This document shows positions 1 to 6,127 of a stretch of 6,127 bases of DNA, piece by piece. Below the pieces are notes generated by a model. It saw nothing but the letters and a program-made list of their open reading frames with translations, did not search any database and was not told the DNA's origin. Source of the DNA: Methanobacteriota archaeon (GTDB lineage Archaea; Thermoplasmatota; DTKX01; GCA-020343715). Where the stretch lies: NCBI GenBank assembly GCA_030594725.1, contig JAUVEQ010000187.1:1-6127 (forward strand). Direction: 5' to 3'. Position 1 is the first letter of the stretch; each line of letters begins with the position of its first letter. The position numbers and the translations under genes are program-made.

Positions 1-592
1 TGGGACCGTATACATCATGGTCCGGAACCAGGGGGACCGGACGCTCTACTTCAGGGTCGAAGCGGTGGGTGTGGACGCGGGAGGTAGCTCATCGGTGGAC
101 GTTTTCAACCACATGTTCGAACTGGAGAGCGGCGGTATCGACCAGGTGGTGGTGACCATCGAGTCCCGGGCCCGCCTCTACCAGGGATCGGGCATCAGCG
201 ACGTGAAGATCACCCTCAGGTGGGGGCCCAATGCGACCACGGTCGCTGGTGGCGCCTTCAGGTTGGAGGACCCCCAGTTCCGCAATAGCATAGCGTACGA
301 CATCGATGACGACTTCTCGAACCAATGGGCATGGATATTCGGGATAATCCTGGCAGCGGTGGCGGTCGTGACCCTCGTCACCTTCGCCAAGCACTGGCGA
401 GGCAGGAAGAAGGTCGAGGCGCCAGACGCAGAGCCCTACGGGGAGGGGCCGAAGGGAGGCACGGATGCCTTGATGGTACGCCAGAGGTTCTCGCCGACGA
501 TCCCCGACGAGGACGGCGACACACCTTACGATCCGATCCGTGGCACCCGCCCAGTGAAGGGAGTTCGCTGGGGCCGTCCCCCCCGTTTGTGA
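1..592 (+). CDS. Single-pass membrane protein with extracellular beta-sandwich-like domain, C-terminal part (5' truncated)
   Basis: The frame is open from base 2 and ends at TGA 590-592. An in-frame ATG at 17 is probably internal. It has no signal peptide after it, and the strand around it (YIMVRNQGDR) matches a strand that lies about 55 residues into the next gene's protein, so the start and the first half of the domain lie upstream. Numbering from the ATG at 17, residues 1-100 are beta-rich with one N-glycosylation sequon (NAT, 72-74). Residues 104-124 form a membrane helix (WAWIFGIILAAVAVVTLVTFA), followed by basic residues (KHWRGRKK) and a Pro/Gly-rich tail to residue 191. By the positive-inside rule the domain is outside and the tail inside. 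The tail resembles nothing I know. A run of seven C (578-584) just before the stop makes the last few residues sensitive to sequencing error. Function is unknown; a CARDB/NEW3-like fold is inferred from the strand pattern and from the paralogue downstream. Confidence 0.8.
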   Translation, partial: GTVYIMVRNQGDRTLYFRVEAVGVDAGGSSSVDVFNHMFELESGGIDQVVVTIESRARLYQGSGISDVKITLRWGPNATTVAGGAFRLEDPQFRNSIAYDIDDDFSNQWAWIFGIILAAVAVVTLVTFAKHWRGRKKVEAPDAEPYGEGPKGGTDALMVRQRFSPTIPDEDGDTPYDPIRGTRPVKGVRWGRPPRL

Positions 593-597
593 GCGTT

Positions 598-605
598 ATT
601 AATAT
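598..605 (+). promoter_or_regulatory. Putative TATA box of the small membrane protein gene
   Basis: ATTAATAT lies 6 bases after the stop of the preceding gene and ends 33 bases before the ATG at 639. An archaeal TATA box about 26 bases upstream of the transcription start would put that start near 625-630, giving a leader of roughly 10 bases. This gives the gene its own promoter and excludes the in-frame ATG at 609 as the start. The same 8-mer lies ahead of the DUF3160 gene. Confidence 0.55.
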
Positions 606-638
606 CAGATGGACGTAGGCAATGCTGGCGGTTGGTAT

Positions 639-1202
639 ATGAAAAGGGTTTGGGCGATACTCTTCCTCCTCTTCTTTTTGAGTGCGACCGCACCACTGGC
701 GTCGGCCGAGGCGGACATCCTGGCCAACGGTGAGCTGGAGGTGACCCACAGTCCCGATTCGCTGTGGTTGAGGCCCTGGGAGACCGACGAGTTCGAGATG
801 ACGGTCAAGAACCTTGGTGACCGCAACCTGAACATCTCCCTGGAGTACATGGTCATCGAGTGCCCGGGCGGCACGAGGGGGGAGTTCAGCAAGTCCTTCT
901 TCACGCTGGCCCCTGGCGCGAAGGAGACGGTGACCGTCGATGTCACCTCCCACGCCTTCATGCTGCTGCAGCGATGCCTGGACGAGACAACTGTCAAGAT
1001 ATCGTACGGACAGAACCTTACCGAGGAGACGGCCTCGGACTGGGAGGCTGCCGAGGGCCACGAGTACGTCACCTTCGACCTGGCCTACGATCCCACCTAC
1101 GGGATCATGGCCGTTGCGGTGATCGTATCGGTCATCGCCTTCCTGGTCATCCGGAAGCGGAGGTCCAAGGGCCAGGGGAACGGTCAGATGCGGCCTACCT
1201 GA
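639..1202 (+). CDS. Secreted-domain, single-pass membrane protein (CARDB/NEW3-like sandwich), paralogue of the preceding gene
   Basis: This is a complete 187-residue protein. I chose ATG 639 over the in-frame ATG 609 because it opens directly onto a signal peptide (MKRVWAILFLLFFLSATAPL, then ASA with likely cleavage after A23) and because 609 would fall before the predicted transcription start. Residues about 24-150 form a beta-rich extracellular domain. It carries the motif KNLGDRNL (57-64), a typical strand and turn of CARDB/NEW3-type Ig-like domains, two sequons (NIS 65, NLT 126) and two cysteines (C75, C113) that could form a disulfide. A membrane helix spans about 155-171, followed by a short basic tail (RKRRSKGQ). 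Motif, strand order and topology match the protein encoded just upstream, which suggests tandem duplication; the tail here is much shorter (16 residues). The 3' end overlaps the convergent DUF3160 gene by 8 bp. I infer an adhesion, scaffold or complex-partner role at the cell surface, not catalysis. No enzyme motif is visible. Confidence 0.85.
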   Translation: MKRVWAILFLLFFLSATAPLASAEADILANGELEVTHSPDSLWLRPWETDEFEMTVKNLGDRNLNISLEYMVIECPGGTRGEFSKSFFTLAPGAKETVTVDVTSHAFMLLQRCLDETTVKISYGQNLTEETASDWEAAEGHEYVTFDLAYDPTYGIMAVAVIVSVIAFLVIRKRRSKGQGNGQMRPT

Positions 1203-3207
1203 GGAAGTCCTTGGTCCACCTGGGCCGGTCGGGTGCGTCCCCCGCCTCGAGCATGTCGGTCCAGGCCTCGTCGGTTAGCCTGTCGGACATGGGAACGGTG
1301 AACTCGTAGTACGAGAAGACAGGGCCCACGCAGTACCTCCAATTCCCGTCGCCGTCCTTGACCTTGACCACAAGGAAGTCCAGGTAACCAACGCCCTCCT
1401 CCAGCACCGTCATTGAGTTGTTGTCCGTGTGGACATCGGCCACAAGAAGGGTCTTCTGGTCGTCGTCGTTGACGGCCCGGTTCAATCTGGCCAGCTGCGA
1501 TCGGAAGTCCCGGAGCCAATCGAAGTCCTCATCGGTAAGACCATCGCCGCCCAGCTCCCTGTCGACCATCTTGCCGAGGCGGACGACGATGGAGACCATG
1601 GTGTCGAAGCCCTCTGCCTGGTCAGCGTCCAACACGTCGATGGCATCGAGGCGGCTCTGCGTGTCCTCCACCAGCTCCTGGAGGCGCGCGTAGAAGCCCT
1701 TGATGGGCTCCACGTAGCCCCTCTCCTCCGGGTCGGAGGTGGGGCCAGCGCCCGCCTCGGGAGCGTACGACTGCTTGGCGTACAGGATTGTGTCGTGCCG
1801 GAGCTCTGTCCAGCTACCCAGGTGCGTGTTCACCTTCTGCGTGCGCCACGCCGGGTCGCGCATGAACTCGGGGTAGTCGTCGTCCCCCTCGAAGTCCTGG
1901 TGCAGCTCGGTCAGGGTGTCCATCCATGCCATGTACAGGTTGGAATCCCAATCCTCCCTGGAGACCTCTGCGAACTCGTCTTGGAGCTTGGCGAGCTGCG
2001 CCTGGTGCCCGGGGTACACGGCCTCCACGTCCGCCACCAGCTCCTGGGCCCGCTCGCACCCCAGCACCGCGGGCACCTCCAAGGCCGTGGGGAAGTACCT
2101 GTTCTGGACCTTATCGTGGACCAGGTTCTGGAACATGTACGAGTCGGGGATCCACCGCTGGCCCATGATCCGGAGGCCCTTCGTCCGATTAATGTAATCC
2201 CCCGTGTCTCCGCTGTACGTCGACAGGATTGTCGGGGCCCGCATCTCCCCCACCCGGTCGCGGAACTCCTCCCGTTTGTCACCGTCCGCCACGTCGCGGA
2301 AGTATACACCACCGTTTCCGAAGATGTCTTTGATCTCGGGCAGGTACTCGGTGGGCATCAGATCGTCGCTCTCACCGACGAACAGCTCGGAGACCTGATA
2401 GATGCGGTCCCAGGCGCCCCACGTGGAACCCGGGGGATCGCCGGCCTCCTCTAGGGCCAGGGTGGCCAGCACAGCCATTGTCGTCTCGTGGAGGGTACGG
2501 TTGTAGAAGGTCTGGCGCCCGTACCACATCATCATCTTGAAGTAGGTCTCCAGCGTCTCCGAATCGGTGTAGTGCCCCCGGGGCACGTATTGGGAGTAGT
2601 CCTCCAGGTGGAGATCCATAGGGAAGCGACTGAGCATTTCGAAGTGGAACACCGGTGATTCTGCGTACCCGGAGTGTGCCTCGATGAGGGCCAGCTCCTC
2701 CTCCACTATGTCCTCCACGTACTGGGGGATCATAGCGTCTGGGTCCGCGATTCTGACAGGGACGGCAAAGAAGGCGACCACCCGTTCCGAGTAGTGCCTG
2801 ATCGACGAGCCATCGTTCACGATGATCGTGTACTGCTCCTCCGCCTCCTCCATCAGGTCCTGGCTCATGTTGACGAGCAGGCCGAAGAGCTGCCTCTCCT
2901 CGATGGACTTGAGTGTGGTGTCGAAGAAGACGTGGTACTGATGCAGCATGCAGTCGGTGGTGACGATGACGGGCACGTCGTCCTCATTGAGGTCGTCGTA
3001 GGCCACCTCGAAGCTGTCGTATCCCAGGGCCGACCCGTCCACCACCACGAAGCTATGGTCCTCAAGGAAGGCCTCCTGGTCTCCCGTCAGGTCCACGAAC
3101 GCGCTCACTGACTCCAACCCCTCGTCGTCGGACCCCTGGACTGCCACCCAGACGACTGTCGCCAGCAGCAGGATGGCCACCACGGCGACGACCGCCAAGA
3201 CCTTCAT
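1195..3207 (-). CDS. DUF3160 domain protein, N-terminally membrane-anchored or secreted
   Basis: A 670-residue protein of the DUF3160 family, whose biochemical function I do not know. I start it at ATG 3207 rather than the in-frame GTG 3231. The ATG has a Shine-Dalgarno site (GGTGAT, 9-base spacer) and opens onto a hydrophobic segment (MKVLAVVAVVAILLLATVVW, residues 1-20), while the GTG precedes the predicted transcription start. With no cysteine nearby, the segment is a signal anchor or cleavable signal, not a lipobox. Family signatures in order: TTDCMLHQYHVFFD (83-96), YVPRGHYTDSETLETYF (207-223), RIMGQRWIPDSYMFQ (346-360), THLGSWTELRHDTILYAKQS (461-480), GYVEP (497-501), VADVHTDNNS (589-598), LEEGVGY (602-608), GPVFSYYEF (628-636) and RLTDEAW (643-649). 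These cover the whole length, so the protein looks intact. Conserved polar residues (H89, H92, H212, E468, H471, D472, D591, H593, D595) are candidate metal or active-site ligands; this is inference. Four sequons (NMS, NRT twice, NNS) fit an extracellular location. It is divergent from the large exoprotein gene and convergent with the small membrane protein gene. Confidence 0.92.
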   Translation of the reverse strand: MKVLAVVAVVAILLLATVVWVAVQGSDDEGLESVSAFVDLTGDQEAFLEDHSFVVVDGSALGYDSFEVAYDDLNEDDVPVIVTTDCMLHQYHVFFDTTLKSIEERQLFGLLVNMSQDLMEEAEEQYTIIVNDGSSIRHYSERVVAFFAVPVRIADPDAMIPQYVEDIVEEELALIEAHSGYAESPVFHFEMLSRFPMDLHLEDYSQYVPRGHYTDSETLETYFKMMMWYGRQTFYNRTLHETTMAVLATLALEEAGDPPGSTWGAWDRIYQVSELFVGESDDLMPTEYLPEIKDIFGNGGVYFRDVADGDKREEFRDRVGEMRAPTILSTYSGDTGDYINRTKGLRIMGQRWIPDSYMFQNLVHDKVQNRYFPTALEVPAVLGCERAQELVADVEAVYPGHQAQLAKLQDEFAEVSREDWDSNLYMAWMDTLTELHQDFEGDDDYPEFMRDPAWRTQKVNTHLGSWTELRHDTILYAKQSYAPEAGAGPTSDPEERGYVEPIKGFYARLQELVEDTQSRLDAIDVLDADQAEGFDTMVSIVVRLGKMVDRELGGDGLTDEDFDWLRDFRSQLARLNRAVNDDDQKTLLVADVHTDNNSMTVLEEGVGYLDFLVVKVKDGDGNWRYCVGPVFSYYEFTVPMSDRLTDEAWTDMLEAGDAPDRPRWTKDFLR

Positions 3208-3216
3208 GTTCAACCA

Positions 3217-3222
3217 ATCACC
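3217..3222 (-). promoter_or_regulatory. Ribosome binding site deciding the DUF3160 start
   Basis: On the minus strand GGTGAT, preceded by further G residues, sits 9 bases before ATG 3207. It matches the core of the archaeal anti-Shine-Dalgarno complement (GGAGGTGA). It supports the ATG over the upstream in-frame GTG at 3231. Confidence 0.6.
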
Positions 3223-3248
3223 CCTCTCCACCCCTTTGGGCCTCGCTG

Positions 3249-3256
3249 ATATTAAT
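3249..3256 (-). promoter_or_regulatory. Putative TATA box of the DUF3160 gene
   Basis: On the minus strand ATTAATAT ends 41 bases before ATG 3207, which predicts a transcription start near 3226-3230 and a leader of about 20 bases containing the GGTGAT site. A purine-rich stretch (GGAAGAAGC) lies just upstream, where a BRE (TFB contact) would be. Confidence 0.6.
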
Positions 3257-3263
3257 GCTTCTT

Positions 3264-3275
3264 CCTACATGTAGG
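3264..3275. promoter_or_regulatory. Perfect 12-bp palindrome between divergent promoters, possible operator
   Basis: CCTACATGTAGG is a perfect inverted repeat. It lies 7 bases upstream of the DUF3160 TATA box and 29 bases before the TATA box of the divergent exoprotein gene. Flanking CCTCGC (3241-3246) and GCGAGG (3275-3280) form a second, outer inverted pair that brackets the TATA box and palindrome. The position suits a dimeric transcription factor acting on one or both genes. No regulator gene is in the window, and chance cannot be excluded for a single copy. Confidence 0.35.
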
Positions 3276-3304
3276 CGAGGGCCGTACCGCCAGTCGCGCA
3301 ACCC

Positions 3305-3313
3305 TTATATATA
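3305..3313 (+). promoter_or_regulatory. Putative TATA box of the large exoprotein gene
   Basis: TTATATATA is the strongest TATA-like match in the window and stands out in a GC-rich context. It ends 43 bases before ATG 3357, so transcription should start near 3330-3338, leaving a leader of about 20-25 bases that contains the ribosome binding site. Confidence 0.7.
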
Positions 3314-3345
3314 GGCCAGTCCCCTCTCATAACCAGCTTAGTCAG

Positions 3346-3350
3346 AGGTG
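3346..3350 (+). promoter_or_regulatory. Ribosome binding site of the large exoprotein gene
   Basis: AGGTG, within GAGGTGGG, lies 6 bases before ATG 3357. Complementarity and spacing are good, and this fixes the start of an open frame that has no stop in the window. Confidence 0.6.
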
Positions 3351-3356
3351 GGAAGG

Positions 3357-6127
3357 ATGGGACCCAACGACTTTCGAGAGCGTTTGCTAGCCTTGCTGAT
3401 GGTGGCACTCATGCTGGCCTCCGCATTCCCCGCCATATTGGCGACCGCGGGGGATGGAGGAGGCGCCCGACCCGTCGACTGGTCGGGGTCCGATGACGGT
3501 CACATGTGGCCCATGTTCGCCAGGGATGCGACCCACGCGGGAGAGGCCGATACCTTCGAAAGGGGGATAGCGAATCCCGGCATCAAGTGGGAACGGACGG
3601 CCAACACCCAGAGCATCGGGACGTTGATGGGCAACTTCTCCGGCAACGTGATGGAGGAGAACGCAAGTCATACCTGGGACGGCGAGCTGCACTGCGCTGT
3701 GTACATCTCCACAACGAACCAGGTCCATATCGTTGAGGGCGAGGACGGGGACGACGTCTGGTTGCTCAATATCACCGGGACCTTCTCCGCCGCCCCAGCC
3801 CTGGGTGACGTGGACAACGATGGAAGGACGGACATGATCCTCGCCACCCGCGCCGGGGTCCTGTACTCCTACGAACCCGTCATCCGGTGGAACGGCACGC
3901 GGTTCACCTGGTGGGGGAACAACACCCTCCGGGAGCAGATGTGGAACACCACCGCGGATCCCATCGGCGCGATAACCGCCTCCAGCCTGGTCCTTGACGA
4001 CCTGAACTCGAACGGCACCGACGAGCTGCTTGTGGGCACGTCCCAGGGCGTGTTCTGCATGAACGCCCGTTACGGCGTCGAGGTCTGGAACCGCACCGTA
4101 TCAGGCAACTCCATCTCCACTCCAGCGGTCTACAGACTCGGAGCCCAGCGGAACGTGGTCGCCACATCCCTCAACACAACGGCCTCCCCCTACGAGCTCC
4201 ACGTGTACACGCTGCGGGGCACGACGGGCTCTCTCATCAGGAGTATCTCCATGGAGCTCACCCTGGAGACGGGCACCCTCGTGCCGATCCTACCCTTCAT
4301 GCCATCCCCGGTCACGGCGGACCTGGACGGCCAGGACGACGGCGACGAGCTGATCATCATCCAGCCCTACGAGGGCTCGACAGGCCGCATCATCGTCTTC
4401 AAGGACGGGAACCTGGCATGGAACTCCATCGCCTACAACAAGAGCCTGGGCGGCTCCGGGGACCTGGACCACATCGCCCTGGCCACCCCCGCGGTCGCTG
4501 ACCTGGAGGGCGACGGGACCCTGGACGTGGTGGTCGCCTCGTGGAAGCCCGCCATCCTACCCCTCAGCACCCGGGTCTACACCAACATCTCCGTCTTCAA
4601 GGGCGCCAACGGCGCCCGCGGCTGGGGTACCATCATCGACGAGACCGTGGGCCCCGACTTCGAGTGGGCCGTCTCCTCCCCGGTGCTGATGGATGCGGAC
4701 GAGGACGACATCCTCGATGTTCTGCTGGTCCAGTACAACGGGCGCATGAACGCCCTGTCCGGAAAGAACGGGACCCTCCTCTGGGACATTACCACCAACG
4801 GATACCCGGCCTCCCTTGTGACCACCTCGCCCGCGGTGGGCGACCTGGACCTTGACGGCTTCCCCGAGGTCGTGGTGAACTCCCAGGCGATAAGCTTCCT
4901 GCTGCCGGACCTGGAGATCTCCACCGAGGACATCACCCTTACCGACCCGATACCCGATGAGGGCGAGCAGGTCGGCATAGACCTTCTGGTCCACAACGTG
5001 GGCAACGACGATGCCCGGGACGTCCTCGTATCGCTGTACGACGGCGACGAGCTGGCCGGCAATGCGACCATCGATGCCATCGTTGCGGGATCGTCGTACT
5101 CCGCCCGGATCAACCACGAGTTCTACGGCCGGGTCGTCCACGTCCTCAAGGCGATAGTGGACCCCCTCGACGAGATCGAGGAGCTGCGCACGGACAACAA
5201 CGAGGCGCAGAAGGTCGTGACCATCGTCTCGCGGTACGGCCTTGCCATAGAGTGCGAGAACAACGAGACGATCATCGCTGGGGGCACCACCTGGCACTTC
5301 TTCTGCGAGGTGACCAACCTGGGTCAGTTCGCCAACAGGATCCGGGTCACCAGCTCGGCCCCACCACAGGACATGACGGTTACGATAGATCCAGTGAGCT
5401 TCCTCCTTGGTCCCGCCGGAGGCTCCTCCGACTCCGCCACCGTGGACGTGGAGGTCAAGACGGAGCACGGCACCGCGGCCGGAGAGTATCCGATCACCAT
5501 CACGGCCACCTCCCAGAACGAGACCAGGAACAACGATTCGGTCGTACTGACGACAGTGATCCTGGGCGATTACGGCATCTACCTCTCGCCGGGAGAGGCC
5601 AGGGGTAACGTCGCCCCAGGGGACGCCATCGTGTACAAGTTCAACGCCACCAACATCGGCAACTCCGTTGACAGCTTCAGCGTCGAGGTGATCGAGCCCA
5701 ACCCCGATCCGGACTGGGGCGTGAACGTCTTCCCGACCCAGATAAACGCCCTGGACCCCGAGGGTTCTAAGGAGATCTCCCTGTCGGTGTCGGCCCCCTT
5801 CGAGGCTTCCGAGGGAGAATCCTACACGGTGTTCCTGAACGTCGAGTCCCTGAGCGAGCCCACCAGCTACGACGACGCGCGCAGTGTGACCACCGTGGTC
5901 ATCCCCGACATAGCGGTGCTCGGCATCGAGTACCAGCTGGCGGACGGGACCGTCGTGGACGGGACGAACCAACGCCTCGTCGCGGACGAGGACAGCACGA
6001 TCGTCGCCCGCATCACCAACCTGCGGAGCAACACCGACATATCCAACCTGAGGGTGAGGTTCTCGATAGACGGCGTCAACCACGACGTGACCGTCCAGGA
6101 CCTGCCCGCGGAGGGGGTGACCAGGGT
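3357..6127 (+). CDS. Large secreted FG-GAP/VCBS beta-propeller protein with CARDB and NEW3-type Ig-like domains (3' truncated)
   Basis: The frame is open from ATG 3357 to the right edge: 923 complete codons and no stop. The N-terminus is a signal peptide (RLLALLMVALMLASAFPAIL, residues 9-28). Next comes WPMFARDATHAG (51-62), the W-P-M-F-x-x-D-x-x-H-x-G motif that often opens PQQ-like and FG-GAP propellers. A propeller follows at about 110-515. Its Asp-rich loops at 151 (DVDNDG), 215 (DLNSNG), 322 (DLDGQDDGDE), 382 (DLEGDG), 446 (DADEDD) and 496 (DLDLDG) are likely Ca2+ sites. A seventh blade near 257-300 keeps the strand pattern (STPAVYRLGAQRNVVA) but has lost its Asp loop. After the propeller come a CARDB domain (about 518-625), two NEW3-like Ig domains (627-737 and 738-848; motifs VTNLGQ and ATNIGNS) and the start of another CARDB-like domain (851 on). 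Seventeen N-X-S/T sequons point to a glycosylated surface protein. No catalytic motif is visible; adhesion, a surface-layer role or ligand binding is inferred. A C-terminal anchor, if any, lies beyond the window. Confidence 0.9.
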   Translation, partial: MGPNDFRERLLALLMVALMLASAFPAILATAGDGGGARPVDWSGSDDGHMWPMFARDATHAGEADTFERGIANPGIKWERTANTQSIGTLMGNFSGNVMEENASHTWDGELHCAVYISTTNQVHIVEGEDGDDVWLLNITGTFSAAPALGDVDNDGRTDMILATRAGVLYSYEPVIRWNGTRFTWWGNNTLREQMWNTTADPIGAITASSLVLDDLNSNGTDELLVGTSQGVFCMNARYGVEVWNRTVSGNSISTPAVYRLGAQRNVVATSLNTTASPYELHVYTLRGTTGSLIRSISMELTLETGTLVPILPFMPSPVTADLDGQDDGDELIIIQPYEGSTGRIIVFKDGNLAWNSIAYNKSLGGSGDLDHIALATPAVADLEGDGTLDVVVASWKPAILPLSTRVYTNISVFKGANGARGWGTIIDETVGPDFEWAVSSPVLMDADEDDILDVLLVQYNGRMNALSGKNGTLLWDITTNGYPASLVTTSPAVGDLDLDGFPEVVVNSQAISFLLPDLEISTEDITLTDPIPDEGEQVGIDLLVHNVGNDDARDVLVSLYDGDELAGNATIDAIVAGSSYSARINHEFYGRVVHVLKAIVDPLDEIEELRTDNNEAQKVVTIVSRYGLAIECENNETIIAGGTTWHFFCEVTNLGQFANRIRVTSSAPPQDMTVTIDPVSFLLGPAGGSSDSATVDVEVKTEHGTAAGEYPITITATSQNETRNNDSVVLTTVILGDYGIYLSPGEARGNVAPGDAIVYKFNATNIGNSVDSFSVEVIEPNPDPDWGVNVFPTQINALDPEGSKEISLSVSAPFEASEGESYTVFLNVESLSEPTSYDDARSVTTVVIPDIAVLGIEYQLADGTVVDGTNQRLVADEDSTIVARITNLRSNTDISNLRVRFSIDGVNHDVTVQDLPAEGVTR

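Noticed and set aside
578..584. Run of seven C near the end of the first gene as a programmed slippage site
   Set aside because: It lies two codons before the stop and has no slippery-heptamer form, stem-loop or meaningful alternative frame behind it. At most it is a sequencing-error risk.
609..638. Upstream in-frame ATG at 609 as start of the small membrane protein
   Set aside because: It would place ten non-hydrophobic residues before the signal peptide and lies only 4 bases after the TATA-like box, before any likely transcription start.
670..680. T-rich tract (CTTCTTTTTGA) as a terminator of the first gene
   Set aside because: It encodes part of the signal peptide of the next gene and lies downstream of that gene's own start, so codon choice for Phe/Leu explains it.
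378..1061. Open frame of 227 codons on the minus strand
   Set aside because: It crosses the end of one plus-strand gene, a promoter and most of another. It has no ribosome site and no recognisable domain, while both sense genes have clear membrane topology.
1429..2454. Open frame of 341 codons on the plus strand
   Set aside because: It is antisense to the best-conserved part of the DUF3160 gene, and its translation is rich in V, L, H and G without motif or signal. It is a shadow of high GC content.
3208..3231. In-frame GTG at 3231 as start of the DUF3160 gene
   Set aside because: The ATG at 3207 has the Shine-Dalgarno site and begins the hydrophobic segment; the GTG falls at or before the expected transcription start.
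4557..6083. Long open frame on the minus strand (508 codons)
   Set aside because: It lies fully antisense to the exoprotein frame, which shows propeller, CARDB and NEW3 motifs. Its product is a low-complexity V/G/D/H-rich string with no recognisable domain, as expected from the complement of a GC-rich gene.

Overview
The window looks archaeal. Three genes have A/T-rich TATA-type boxes at the archaeal distance upstream of the start codon. Two of them also have Shine-Dalgarno sites (GGTGAT and AGGTG) close to the ATG. All four proteins are membrane or secreted proteins, rich in Asp and Glu and carrying N-X-S/T sequons. The DNA is GC-rich and third codon positions are mostly G or C. An uncultured Thermoplasmatota-type euryarchaeon is my best guess. 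No ribosomal or other marker gene is present, so this rests on gene style only.

Layout. (1) From the left edge to 592 (+) lies the 3' part of a single-pass membrane protein with an extracellular beta-sandwich-like domain and a cytoplasmic tail of about 67 residues. (2) 639-1202 (+) encodes a complete smaller protein of the same design: signal peptide, sandwich-like domain, membrane helix, short basic tail. The two share an N-x-GDR-x-L motif and look like tandem paralogues. (3) 1195-3207 (-) encodes a 670-residue, N-terminally anchored DUF3160 protein. It is convergent with gene 2, and their 3' ends overlap by 8 bp. (4) From 3357 (+) to the right edge runs a very large secreted protein of at least 923 residues, with no stop codon in the window. 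It has a signal peptide, a predicted seven-bladed FG-GAP/VCBS-type beta-propeller, then a CARDB domain, two NEW3-like Ig domains and the start of another CARDB-like domain.

Genes 3 and 4 diverge from a 149-bp intergenic region. It holds a TATA box for each gene and a perfect 12-bp palindrome between them. No RNA gene, mobile element, CRISPR array or DNA repeat array was seen.

Taken together this is a cell-surface locus: two small membrane-anchored sandwich proteins, an anchored DUF3160 protein of unknown activity and a large multidomain exoprotein. A joint role at the cell envelope is plausible from co-location and shared topology, but the sequence does not prove it. I do not see a defence system or other recognisable new machinery.
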